Shown here: in pieces, positions 25,835 through 33,602 of the stretch
Position numbering within the stretch: position 1 is the stretch's first letter
Layout: each line of letters opens with the position of its first letter
NCBI RefSeq assembly: GCF_030065545.1
Contig: NZ_JASJNC010000006.1
Span: forward strand, 1-64,000
Direction of reading: 5' to 3'
DNA length: 64,000 nt
From: Marinicella marina
Lineage (GTDB): Bacteria; Pseudomonadota; Gammaproteobacteria; Xanthomonadales; Marinicellaceae
Notes under the pieces: generated by a model
Told to the model about the DNA's origin: nothing
The model's input: only the letters and a program-made list of their open reading frames with translations
Database searches by the model: none
Program-made: the position numbers and the translations under genes

Positions 25835-26473
25835 TTACTGTGGATCAGCGGTGATGTACAGTTCAACCCGGCGGTTTTGAGCTCGCCCATATTCGGTGTT
25901 GTTATCAGCGATGGGCTGTGACTCACCCAATCCCAAAGGGGACAGGCGGTTTCCGGGAACACCTTGAGCAGCCAAATAATCAGCAACACTGTAGGCGCGC
26001 TGATAAGATAGTTCGCGGTTGTATTCATCTTTACCAACTGAATCAGTGTGACCAATCACATCCAAGACCGTGTCCTTATATTTATACAGCACTTTAGCAA
26101 CAGCATTAAGACTGGGGTAAAAGCTGCTTTTGATGTTGTATTCAGCAGTGTTGAAAGTGATGTTGCTCGGCATAATGAGTTGAATTTGGTCACCATCTCT
26201 GCGCACCTGCACTCCGGTGCCTTGTAGTTCACGACGTAATTCGGCCTCTTGGTGATCCATGTAGGCACCCACCCCTGCACCAATGGCGGCACAACCTGCA
26301 GCTGCATTACGGGCACTCTTAGAGTCTCTGGTAGCGCCTATCAGGCCGCACACAATGGCACCTGCAGCGCCGTATTTGACACTTTTACGTACTTTTTGGT
26401 CACCGGTATAGGGATCATTGGTGTAACAGCCTGTCAGTAAGATAATGGCAATAAATATCGTTGTTGTTTTCAT
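25835..26473 (-). CDS. OmpA-family lipoprotein with glycine-zipper segment
   Basis: This 212-residue lipoprotein (lipobox LLTGC near 12-16) has a glycine/alanine-rich region (about 35-70: YGAAGAIVCGLIGA and NAAAGCAAIGAGVGAYMD) resembling glycine-zipper domains. A C-terminal OmpA domain (about 105-210) carries DVIGHTDSVGKDEYNRELSYQRA and NRRVELY, which bind peptidoglycan. The architecture matches the YiaD/YfiB group. It is likely in the outer membrane, tethered to the cell wall. It stands alone between two terminators and converges with the M16 gene. Confidence 0.9.
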   Translation of the reverse strand: MKTTTIFIAIILLTGCYTNDPYTGDQKVRKSVKYGAAGAIVCGLIGATRDSKSARNAAAGCAAIGAGVGAYMDHQEAELRRELQGTGVQVRRDGDQIQLIMPSNITFNTAEYNIKSSFYPSLNAVAKVLYKYKDTVLDVIGHTDSVGKDEYNRELSYQRAYSVADYLAAQGVPGNRLSPLGLGESQPIADNNTEYGRAQNRRVELYITADPQ

Positions 26474-26562
26474 TGAATAATTGTCATGTTTTTTTAAGTG
26501 TGCTCATAATAACTAGGTTTGGCTTAATAATTCGTGAACGAATCGTTGTTTTTGGGGAACAT

Positions 26563-26590
26563 AAAAAAAGGGGTCAATGACCCCTTTTTT
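26563..26590 (-). terminator. Bidirectional rho-independent terminator
   Basis: AAAAAAAGGGGT and ACCCCTTTTTT flank a five-base loop (CAATG), so a T run follows the stem on either strand. It ends the transcript of the 26608-27363 gene and shields the upstream region of the OmpA-like gene. Confidence 0.88.
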
Positions 26591-26607
26591 ATTACTTGTG
26601 GCTGAAA

Positions 26608-27363
26608 TTATTCTTTTTCATCATGGTGCATCGACAGTGATTTGTCATGCCTGTAGATGCCGTAACTTGAACCACTGAAAGAACCGTTAAAATTTTTGAA
26701 CATTTCTTTGACTTTTTTCTCTTTCATGTGACTCATGGCAAACTGGTAGAAGTTTTCTTCCATCGGTGCCATGTCAGCAAAGTTTTTAAATGGTGTGGCC
26801 AGCATCACCCTGTGATCGCCACCAACTGGATAGCTCCATGACCAGCTTCTTGGCCAATCATTCTCTTTCGCTAGGGTGCTCATTTGTTTGATGGCATCTG
26901 ATGCCTGACCACCTTTGCCTGGTTTAATATTCCAGTATGTGACGCCGACATAATTGGCCTCAACACCTTCACCCCAATTGCTGTTGTCCATATCAACTTC
27001 GCCAAAGTTATGCATGTATTTTTCAACATGAGGGTGAACATTTTCGTTGAAATGGTTGCCTAGGGTTTCGTTGGACCATTTGCGGTAACTGTCTTGCTCA
27101 GCCCATGGTTGGCAGCATGACCTGACAATGTAGCGATTCAGTGAATCACCAGTAACCGGCCTGTATGTGTCCCAATGACGTGTGTCGCCGTTGTCGTGGC
27201 GAAATTTAAGGTGTGCCTTCAGCGCTTCCTCAAATTTAGCCTCATGACCGGCTTTTGGAATCATGGTCCAAGCATCTGAGATGACTTGAGGTGGTTTGTC
27301 CTCTGCTACACACAAAGCAGGAACAGTTAATAATAAGAACAGAATTGAATAAACTTTATTCAT
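26608..27363 (-). CDS. Secreted protein, unknown function
   Basis: This 251-residue protein has a signal peptide (MNKVYSILFLLLTVPALCVA) and no lipobox. The mature part reads as two related halves, each with a block like PKAGHEAKFEEALKAHLKF or KPGKGGQASDAIKQMSTLAK. This spacing resembles a duplicated dimeric alpha-beta barrel of the NIPSNAP/ABM type (inference). A cysteine pair (RSCCQPW) is near residue 82. The histidine-rich C-terminus (MHHDEKE) is notable. The gene is monocistronic with a terminator behind. Confidence 0.75.
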   Translation of the reverse strand: MNKVYSILFLLLTVPALCVAEDKPPQVISDAWTMIPKAGHEAKFEEALKAHLKFRHDNGDTRHWDTYRPVTGDSLNRYIVRSCCQPWAEQDSYRKWSNETLGNHFNENVHPHVEKYMHNFGEVDMDNSNWGEGVEANYVGVTYWNIKPGKGGQASDAIKQMSTLAKENDWPRSWSWSYPVGGDHRVMLATPFKNFADMAPMEENFYQFAMSHMKEKKVKEMFKNFNGSFSGSSYGIYRHDKSLSMHHDEKE

Positions 27364-27576
27364 TGATTTTCCCCTATATTTTTTGCCAGTCAGAACTCAT
27401 CTTTCTGATCAGCTGTTTTAGGGTTGACGTTGTTAACATCATAGTACATAAATTCATGATTGTCTATGTTGTTGATTTTACTGTTAAATTATTGGGTGTG
27501 TTTGATTTTGCAGAATACATCAAAATTTCGTACAGTGTAAATTTCTAAAATGTGTGATTTATTGCTGCTCATTATT

Positions 27577-28103
27577 ATGAACAAATTTGCCTTAATTATT
27601 TTGCTTGGTTGTTGGTTCGTTCAGCCAGTATCGGCCATCTTTATGGCAGTTTTTTGAAAAACTTGACTTGCCTCTTATCCCCAAAGTCGATCAACCCTCA
27701 TCCAGTCGAATGACTCCGCGTGTTTTGGCTTCAACGGCTGCCACTCAAAGGTATAGTATGAATACCTATCACTGGGCAATGTTATGGGTGAGCAAACATT
27801 TCCGCTGTTGTTATATATTTGTGGTTTAAATGAAGAACTCGCTGCCATGGTGTCGATTGCTGGTGATGGCAGGGCCGCTTTCAATGCCGCAGGATGTGCA
27901 CTTGGTACGGTGCCATTATGGGCTTTTCATGGTGATGCCGATGGTGTGGTAGGAATGAATGGACCCGCACCCCAATCAATCAGATATTGGCTTGGGATGC
28001 ATCGGATCCTGATGATGTCAGTATGGTGATATATCCTGGTGTGGGTCATGATTCATGGACCAGGACCTACAATGGCAGTGCTGATTTTGATGTCTATCAG
28101 TAG
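27577..28103 (+). pseudogene. Decayed esterase (PHB depolymerase/dienelactone hydrolase-like)
   Basis: Remnants of a secreted alpha/beta hydrolase lie in successive frames. The first is a signal peptide at 27577 (MNKFALIILLGCWFVQPVSA) that stops at 27655-27657. A second piece around 27760-27980 reads EYLSLGNVMGEQTFPLLLYICG, then LAAMVSIAGDGRAAFNAAGC and PLWAFHGDADGVVG. The last, in a different frame to the TAG at 28101, reads AWDASDPDDVSMVIYPGVGH followed by DSWTRTYNG with the histidine of the triad. The central nucleophile-serine region is missing. At least one internal deletion and one frameshift are needed, so no active enzyme can be made. Confidence 0.8.
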
Positions 28104-28179
28104 TTACTGACTGACAAATAAAAGCTGATAACCTGTTTGTTCTTAAAAATGAATGCTGAAAACTGTGAGGTTATGGTTG

Positions 28180-28932
28180 TTACATTTGTTTGGAGCTGAT
28201 TCTGGGTTGGACTTTGAGGTTCATCAATTTTCTTATTTCGTAAATCATCACCCCTTGGGTGTAGTTCAGAAAGTAGTATTTTTGAAACGTGTCTTCATCT
28301 TCTTCAAGTGTCGACTGGTATTTCTGTTGGTGCGCTGCTCTGGCTAACCCAGTCCACTCGGTGGCATCAATCTGAGAGTGGGGGTCATTGAAATTCAAGG
28401 TTCTGATAGATTCAGGCGCCAAAGCAAAATCTATGTCCAGTGGATAGCGCAATGCGAACTCACCCGTGTCTGTTAACAACACTTGTAATTGACAATAAGG
28501 GTTAAATCCATGGTATTCGCCGTCGCTGTTGGCTGCTTTTAAAAACACCAAAAAGCGTTCGCCTTCACCGTCACGGTCTGGATAATAACAAACGTGATCG
28601 TCAAAACCTTTACTGCTGACAATCAAAAGCTCGTTGCGTTGTGTACCCTTGTATGGCACCAACACGTTCAAAAAGGCTTGTCCTTTGGTATTGATATCAC
28701 GGGTTTGTTCGTAATCAACATTAATCACTTGTGCCACAGCGACCACATCAGCCCATTCGGCTGCAGCCGCGAATGACTCGAACTTAATCGGCTGGATGTC
28801 TTGGTAATCAAAACTGAAGTCTCGGTTAGCCTCTGGCAATAAATCACTTTTGGTCGATTGACCCGAAGCTGATATAGCAATTATGAACATCACCATGAAC
28901 AGTAGGTATTTAATACGCGTTATGTTTTTCAT
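28180..28932 (-). CDS. Secreted protein, unknown function
   Basis: This 250-residue protein is unrecognised. It has a signal peptide (about residues 1-24, IAISASG before QSTKSD) and a mature part with beta-strand character (FLNVLVPYKGTQRNELLIVSS, GERFLVFLKA). This resembles secreted proteins that follow a CHRD-free alternation of strands and turns, but no family was recognised. Two cysteines (DHVCYYPD and NPYCQLQ) could pair. It starts 20 bases after the psd stop in the same direction and is probably the third gene of the sco-psd operon. Confidence 0.7.
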   Translation of the reverse strand: MKNITRIKYLLFMVMFIIAISASGQSTKSDLLPEANRDFSFDYQDIQPIKFESFAAAAEWADVVAVAQVINVDYEQTRDINTKGQAFLNVLVPYKGTQRNELLIVSSKGFDDHVCYYPDRDGEGERFLVFLKAANSDGEYHGFNPYCQLQVLLTDTGEFALRYPLDIDFALAPESIRTLNFNDPHSQIDATEWTGLARAAHQQKYQSTLEEDEDTFQKYYFLNYTQGVMIYEIRKLMNLKVQPRISSKQM

Positions 28933-28951
28933 GTACTTTCAGACCACATTT

Positions 28952-29803
28952 TTACTTGGAAATTCCATTTAATGAAGCAATTTTTTCACCCAGCTTAACA
29001 GCTGAACCAGCTTGCAGGCCAGTTTCAAATGTAACGGTATTTTTGGGAAATAAAAGAACCACTGTTGAACCCATGTTAAAACGGCCCATTTCTTCGCCTT
29101 TTTTATACTGACTTTGCCCTTGCACCAAAAGATCGGTCACTTGGGAAGCATACGGCGGTGTAATAACTCCATTACTGACGGTCTCAATGCTCGAGACCAA
29201 AATGGCGCCTACATAGACATAAGCCACATGTCCAATGGGGGTGTGCAAATGATTGATTAACCGTTCATTGCGAGCGAATAACCGTGGAATTTTCTGCGTG
29301 GTCCAGTCAGCCACACTGAATAAGCGCCCGGGTACATGGCGCATACTTTTGAGGTCACAATTTAAAGGTGCATGGAGGCGGTGGTAATCTTTGGGTGACA
29401 GATAGATGGTCATGAATTGGCCATCAATAAAATCTTCCGTCATTTCTGTGGCCAACAAGTCGCTGATGCTGTAATGGTGTCCTTTGGCTTGAAATATGGC
29501 GTCATGTTCAATCGCGCCCATCTGTGATATGACGCCATCAACGGGTGACACCAAACTGTCTTTGCTCTCATCGATTGGACGTGTGCCGTCTTTCAGTGCT
29601 CGGGTGAAAAAAGCATTGAAGTGTTCATAATCGTCATAGTTTTTTGATGCTGCTTCATCCAAATTGATGTTGAATTTGTTGATCATGAGATTCAAGGTCA
29701 TGTTTTTTATCGGCTTGAATCGAATGCGCATCAAATAATACATCAGCCTGGATAACAACCGATGCGGCAAGATGTATTGAAAAACCAAGGCCAATTGCTT
29801 CAT
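28952..29803 (-). CDS. psd: Phosphatidylserine decarboxylase proenzyme
   Basis: This 283-residue pyruvoyl enzyme makes phosphatidylethanolamine from phosphatidylserine at the inner membrane. The self-cleavage site is FNMGST near 250 (the family usually has LGST); its serine becomes the pyruvoyl group. The conserved VDGVISQ aspartate near 90 and YHRLHAP histidine near 145 complete the expected triad. The length is normal. Its start overlaps the sco stop by four bases, an uncommon pairing. Confidence 0.94.
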   Translation of the reverse strand: MKQLALVFQYILPHRLLSRLMYYLMRIRFKPIKNMTLNLMINKFNINLDEAASKNYDDYEHFNAFFTRALKDGTRPIDESKDSLVSPVDGVISQMGAIEHDAIFQAKGHHYSISDLLATEMTEDFIDGQFMTIYLSPKDYHRLHAPLNCDLKSMRHVPGRLFSVADWTTQKIPRLFARNERLINHLHTPIGHVAYVYVGAILVSSIETVSNGVITPPYASQVTDLLVQGQSQYKKGEEMGRFNMGSTVVLLFPKNTVTFETGLQAGSAVKLGEKIASLNGISK

Positions 29804-30426
29804 GCTGACTCCATTAATAAAGCCAAATCATGGGTGATTTCGTTGATGTCATGCGGTGCGGTAAAAATCCCAATGCGCTCGCCTTTTTCATCTAAAATAA
29901 AAAGGGCCGATGCATGATCAACATCATAAATTAAATCACCGGGTTGATGCTCAGCCACTTTATAAGCCACACCAATTTGTGAGGCAATTGATAGGATGTT
30001 TGGCGCATCTCCAGTTAAGGCATAAAACTCAGGATTGAAAAAATTGATGTAATCATTCAGTAGTTCTGGGGTATCACGATCGGGGTCAACCGAAATGAAC
30101 ACAAACCTTGGGCTTTCGATGTTTTGCTCGGTTAAGCTTTTATCTATTTTTTGCATGTCCAATAAAGTGGTGGGGCAGATGTCAGGGCAATTGGCAAAGC
30201 CAAAGAACAACACTGAAAAGTCACCCTTGAAATCTTCCGCTTGCCATGGCTGGTTTTTGTGGCTAACAAGCTCAAAGCCTGAGAAGGATTTTCCTTGAGG
30301 AAATAGCTTCAATGCTTTGAAAGGTAATTCATGGATGCTACCTGCATCATTTTGCTGACAACCAGAAAGCAAGCCACCCGTGATCAGCAACAACATAAGA
30401 CCAGTGATATTTTTTAACATAATCAT
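29800..30426 (-). CDS. SCO1/SenC-family copper chaperone, lipoprotein
   Basis: This protein of about 208 residues has a lipobox (LLSGCQQ) and a thioredoxin-like fold with the copper site CPDICP near 80 and the distal histidine in DVDHASALF near 168. SCO proteins help assemble the CuA centre of cytochrome c oxidase in the periplasm or reduce its thiols. The start is ATG at 30426 or the next ATG at 30420; the longer frame to 30501 adds non-signal residues. It is divergent from prmB and overlaps psd. No oxidase genes are in the window. Confidence 0.9.
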   Translation of the reverse strand: MIMLKNITGLMLLLITGGLLSGCQQNDAGSIHELPFKALKLFPQGKSFSGFELVSHKNQPWQAEDFKGDFSVLFFGFANCPDICPTTLLDMQKIDKSLTEQNIESPRFVFISVDPDRDTPELLNDYINFFNPEFYALTGDAPNILSIASQIGVAYKVAEHQPGDLIYDVDHASALFILDEKGERIGIFTAPHDINEITHDLALLMESA

Positions 30427-30493
30427 TAATTTGGGGATTGACCTAAATGACAAAAACAGGCATTGTATAACTTTTTTTGTGAAGGCGAAATAA

Positions 30494-31405
30494 GTGAGCA
30501 CAACACTCAGGGAATTATTTGACCAATCAGTGGGTTTTTTATCGAGCAGGAATTTATATTATGGTCATGGTGTAGAGACTGCAGAGGATGAAGTTCTGCT
30601 GTTATTGATGTTCGTTTTGGACATGGATTATGCCACATTCAACACCCAACCTGACTATGAAGTACATCCCGAACAAAAACTACAGGCCGAGAACCTGTTG
30701 AGAAAAAGGGTTGAACAGCGCATACCGATGGCATATGTGGTTGGTTTTTCTGTGTTTGCTGGTTTGCGTTTCAAGGTTGATCACCGTGTCCTCATACCAC
30801 GTTCGCCTTTCGCTGAATTGATTGACTTGGGATTCAATCCCTGGATAGGGTTTGAGACAGCAACCACCGTACTTGATTTATGCACTGGGTCAGGCTGTAT
30901 CGGATTGGCCATTGCTCATTACTTCGAACAAGCACAAGTTGATGTCTCTGACATCAGCAGTGATGCCTTGGAGTTGGCCAAGACCAACAAAAGACTGCTG
31001 GGTCTGGGGGCCAATGTCAGTGTGATTGAGTCTGATTTGTTTGCTGAGATTTCAGGTCAATACGATTTGATTGTCAGTAACCCACCGTATGTTGATGAAG
31101 AGGAGTTTGCAGCGTTACCGGATGAATACACTTATGAACCGAAACAAGCCTTGGTGAGTGATCGTTCAGGCATGGAAATTCCAGTGAAAATTCTATTCGA
31201 AGCGCCCAACCATTTGAGTGAACAAGGCTTTTTGTTTTTGGAAGTGGGATACAATGATGAGGTGCTGGAGGATTTTTTTCCTGACATCTCATTCGAATGG
31301 GTTCATTTAAGCATGGGTGGCCAAGGAATATGTGTTTTTAGCCGCGAGGATTTGTTAAAGTACAACCCTTTGTTTAAATCGTTTCTTCAAGACAATGTCA
31401 CATAA
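30494..31405 (+). CDS. prmB: Ribosomal protein uL3 N5-glutamine methyltransferase
   Basis: This 303-residue SAM-dependent enzyme methylates a glutamine of ribosomal protein L3. The SAM site [14 protein letters not shown] is near 129, and the active-site motif [10 protein letters not shown] near 192 is the NPPY signature. [11 protein letters not shown] follows, which is family-typical. It starts at GTG with GAAGGCG at 30481-30487 in front. It overlaps aroC by 11 bases, so the two are translationally coupled. The length is normal for PrmB. Confidence 0.93.
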   Translation: MSTTLRELFDQSVGFLSSRNLYYGHGVETAEDEVLLLLMFVLDMDYATFNTQPDYEVHPEQKLQAENLLRKRVEQRIPMAYVVGFSVFAGLRFKVDHRVLIPRSPFAELIDLGFNPWIGFETATTVLDLCTGSGCIGLAIAHYFEQAQVDVSDISSDALELAKTNKRLLGLGANVSVIESDLFAEISGQYDLIVSNPPYVDEEEFAALPDEYTYEPKQALVSDRSGMEIPVKILFEAPNHLSEQGFLFLEVGYNDEVLEDFFPDISFEWVHLSMGGQGICVFSREDLLKYNPLFKSFLQDNVT

Positions 31406-32471
31406 TACATTTGGTAAAATCCTTCGTTTCACTTCTTTTGGAGAGTCCCATGGCAGCACCATTGGCTGCGTCCTTGACGGTTTTCCGCCAGGTATGTCAA
31501 TCACGGCCGAAGAAATCAAAAGCCAATTGGTTCGCCGTGCCAGTGGCCAGTCTCGGCACACTTCACAACGCAAAGAGAAAGACGATGTGCAAATCGTCTC
31601 AGGCGTGTTTGAGGGTGTCACCACAGGGCACCCAATTGCTTTGATCATTGAAAACACCGATGCCAGGAGTAAGGATTACACCAACATCGCCAAACAAATT
31701 CGTCCGGGACATGCTGATTACAGTTACTGGAAAAAGTATGGCGTGCGTGATTATCGCGGCGGTGGACGTTCATCCGCCCGTGAGACCACCATGCGTGTGG
31801 CGGCAGGTGCTTTGGCACGCAAATGGTTATTCGATAATTACAACATCACCATCACTGCTTGGTTGGCCCAATTGGGTGATATTGAACTGGAAGCAGGTGA
31901 TTTATCCCGAATTGATGAAAGTCCGTTTTTTACTGGCGTCATTGAGCGGGTGCCAGAGTTAGATGCTTACATGGATGCTTTACGAAAATCTGGTGATTCA
32001 GTTGGTGCCAGAATCAATGCCAAGGCGGTTAATGTGCCGGCCGGTTTGGGAGAACCTGTTTATGGCAAGCTGGATGCTGAGTTGGCATTGGCGATGATGA
32101 GCATCAACGCCACCAAAGGGGTCGAGATTGGTGCTGGTTTTGATGCGGTTGCGCAAAATGGCACAGTGCATCGAGATGAAATCATTGATGATGAATTCAC
32201 CAGCAATCATGCCGGTGGAATTTTAGCAGGTGTTTCAACCGGTCAAGACGTGACTTTGAGTGTGGCTTTTAAACCCACCTCTTCATTAAGGATACCAGGA
32301 AAAAGTATCGACATTGATGGCAATGCCATTGAAGTGGTCACCAAAGGCAGACATGATCCATGTGTTGGTATCCGTGCCACACCCATAGTTGAAGCCATGA
32401 TGGCCTTGGTGTTGATGGACCATATCATGCGGCATAATGCCCAAACCCAATCTGAAAAAATAGCAAAATAA
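31395..32471 (+). CDS. aroC: Chorismate synthase
   Basis: This 358-residue FMN-dependent enzyme converts EPSP to chorismate, the last step of the shikimate pathway. The family signatures [18 protein letters not shown] at the N-terminus, [20 protein letters not shown] near 100 and [18 protein letters not shown] near the end are all present. The start overlaps prmB. It precedes asd by one base, so the two are one transcript. The length is normal. Confidence 0.97.
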   Translation: MSHNTFGKILRFTSFGESHGSTIGCVLDGFPPGMSITAEEIKSQLVRRASGQSRHTSQRKEKDDVQIVSGVFEGVTTGHPIALIIENTDARSKDYTNIAKQIRPGHADYSYWKKYGVRDYRGGGRSSARETTMRVAAGALARKWLFDNYNITITAWLAQLGDIELEAGDLSRIDESPFFTGVIERVPELDAYMDALRKSGDSVGARINAKAVNVPAGLGEPVYGKLDAELALAMMSINATKGVEIGAGFDAVAQNGTVHRDEIIDDEFTSNHAGGILAGVSTGQDVTLSVAFKPTSSLRIPGKSIDIDGNAIEVVTKGRHDPCVGIRATPIVEAMMALVLMDHIMRHNAQTQSEKIAK

Positions 32472-32472
32472 T

Positions 32473-33507
32473 ATGACTAAAAAATACAATGTAGCCGTCG
32501 TTGGGGCCACCGGTGCGGTGGGCAAAACAATGCTGGAGATTCTGCAAGAAAGGCAATTTCCAATAGCAAACCTTTACCCTTTGGCCAGTGAAAAAAGTGC
32601 TGGTGAATTGATTGATTTCAATAATAAGCAGGTGCGTGTGGGTAATTTAGCCGAATTTGATTTCAAACAAGCAGATTTGGCTTTGTTTTCTGCTGGTGGC
32701 AGTGTTTCGGCACATTATGCGCCGATTGCAGCCAATGCCAAATGTGTAGTGATTGATAATACCTCTTACTTTCGCAATGAAGAGGATGTGCCATTGGTGG
32801 TGACTGAAGTTAATGCCAATGCCATCGAGTCGTATCAAAACACCTACATCATTGCCAATCCGAATTGTTCCACCATGCAGATGTTGGTGGCGTTGGCTCC
32901 CATTCATAGTAAGGTCGGTATCGAGCGAATCAATGTGGCCACTTATCAGTCGGTATCAGGTGCTGGTAACAAAGGCATTGATGAATTATCAGAACAGACC
33001 AGATCTATATTGAATTTCAAGCCGCTGAAAACCCAAGCCTTTTCCCAGCAAATCGCTTTCAATGTGATTCCACAAATTGATCAATTTCAAGACAATGGTT
33101 ACACCCGAGAAGAAATGAAAATGGTTTGGGAAACTCAAAAGATTCTTGGTGACAGGAGCATTCAAGTCAATCCAACATGTGTTCGTGTACCAGTTTTTTA
33201 TGGTCATGCAGAGGCAGTACATATTGAGACACGCGAAAAGATAACCGCAGATGAAGTGAAGCATTTGATGCAGAATGCCCCAGGTGTTGAGTTGCTCGAT
33301 GATCCAGCTTCGTTGGGATTTCCAACTCCAGCAGTTCACAGTGCGGGCAATGATGCTGTGTATGTGGGTCGAATTCGTGAAGACATTTCCTATGAAAACG
33401 GCATCAATCTATGGATTGTGTCAGATAATATCCGCAAAGGTGCGGCCTTAAATAGCGTGCAAATTGCTGAGGAATTAATAAAAATACTGGATAAAAGAGT
33501 AAGTTAG
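32473..33507 (+). CDS. asd: Aspartate-semialdehyde dehydrogenase
   Basis: This 344-residue NADPH-dependent enzyme reduces aspartyl phosphate to aspartate semialdehyde for lysine, threonine, methionine and cell-wall DAP synthesis. The Rossmann motif VVGATGAVG lies at 9-17, the catalytic cysteine is in NPNCSTMQM near 133, and the histidine is in VPVFYGHAEAVHIE near 245. It starts one base after the aroC stop. A 95-base gap separates it from fimV. Confidence 0.96.
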   Translation: MTKKYNVAVVGATGAVGKTMLEILQERQFPIANLYPLASEKSAGELIDFNNKQVRVGNLAEFDFKQADLALFSAGGSVSAHYAPIAANAKCVVIDNTSYFRNEEDVPLVVTEVNANAIESYQNTYIIANPNCSTMQMLVALAPIHSKVGIERINVATYQSVSGAGNKGIDELSEQTRSILNFKPLKTQAFSQQIAFNVIPQIDQFQDNGYTREEMKMVWETQKILGDRSIQVNPTCVRVPVFYGHAEAVHIETREKITADEVKHLMQNAPGVELLDDPASLGFPTPAVHSAGNDAVYVGRIREDISYENGINLWIVSDNIRKGAALNSVQIAEELIKILDKRVS

Positions 33508-33602
33508 CACACTTTTTTTAGATAAATTCTTGGATTTTTATTGTAGAATTAGTTACCATCAATAACGATATCCTTATAAAACAGAGAAGCATTGGGTAAA
33601 TT

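Noticed and set aside
27291-27548. Plus-strand frame of 85 codons over the start of the secreted gene
   Set aside because: It overlaps a signal-peptide gene antisense and then runs into AT-rich spacer without motifs.
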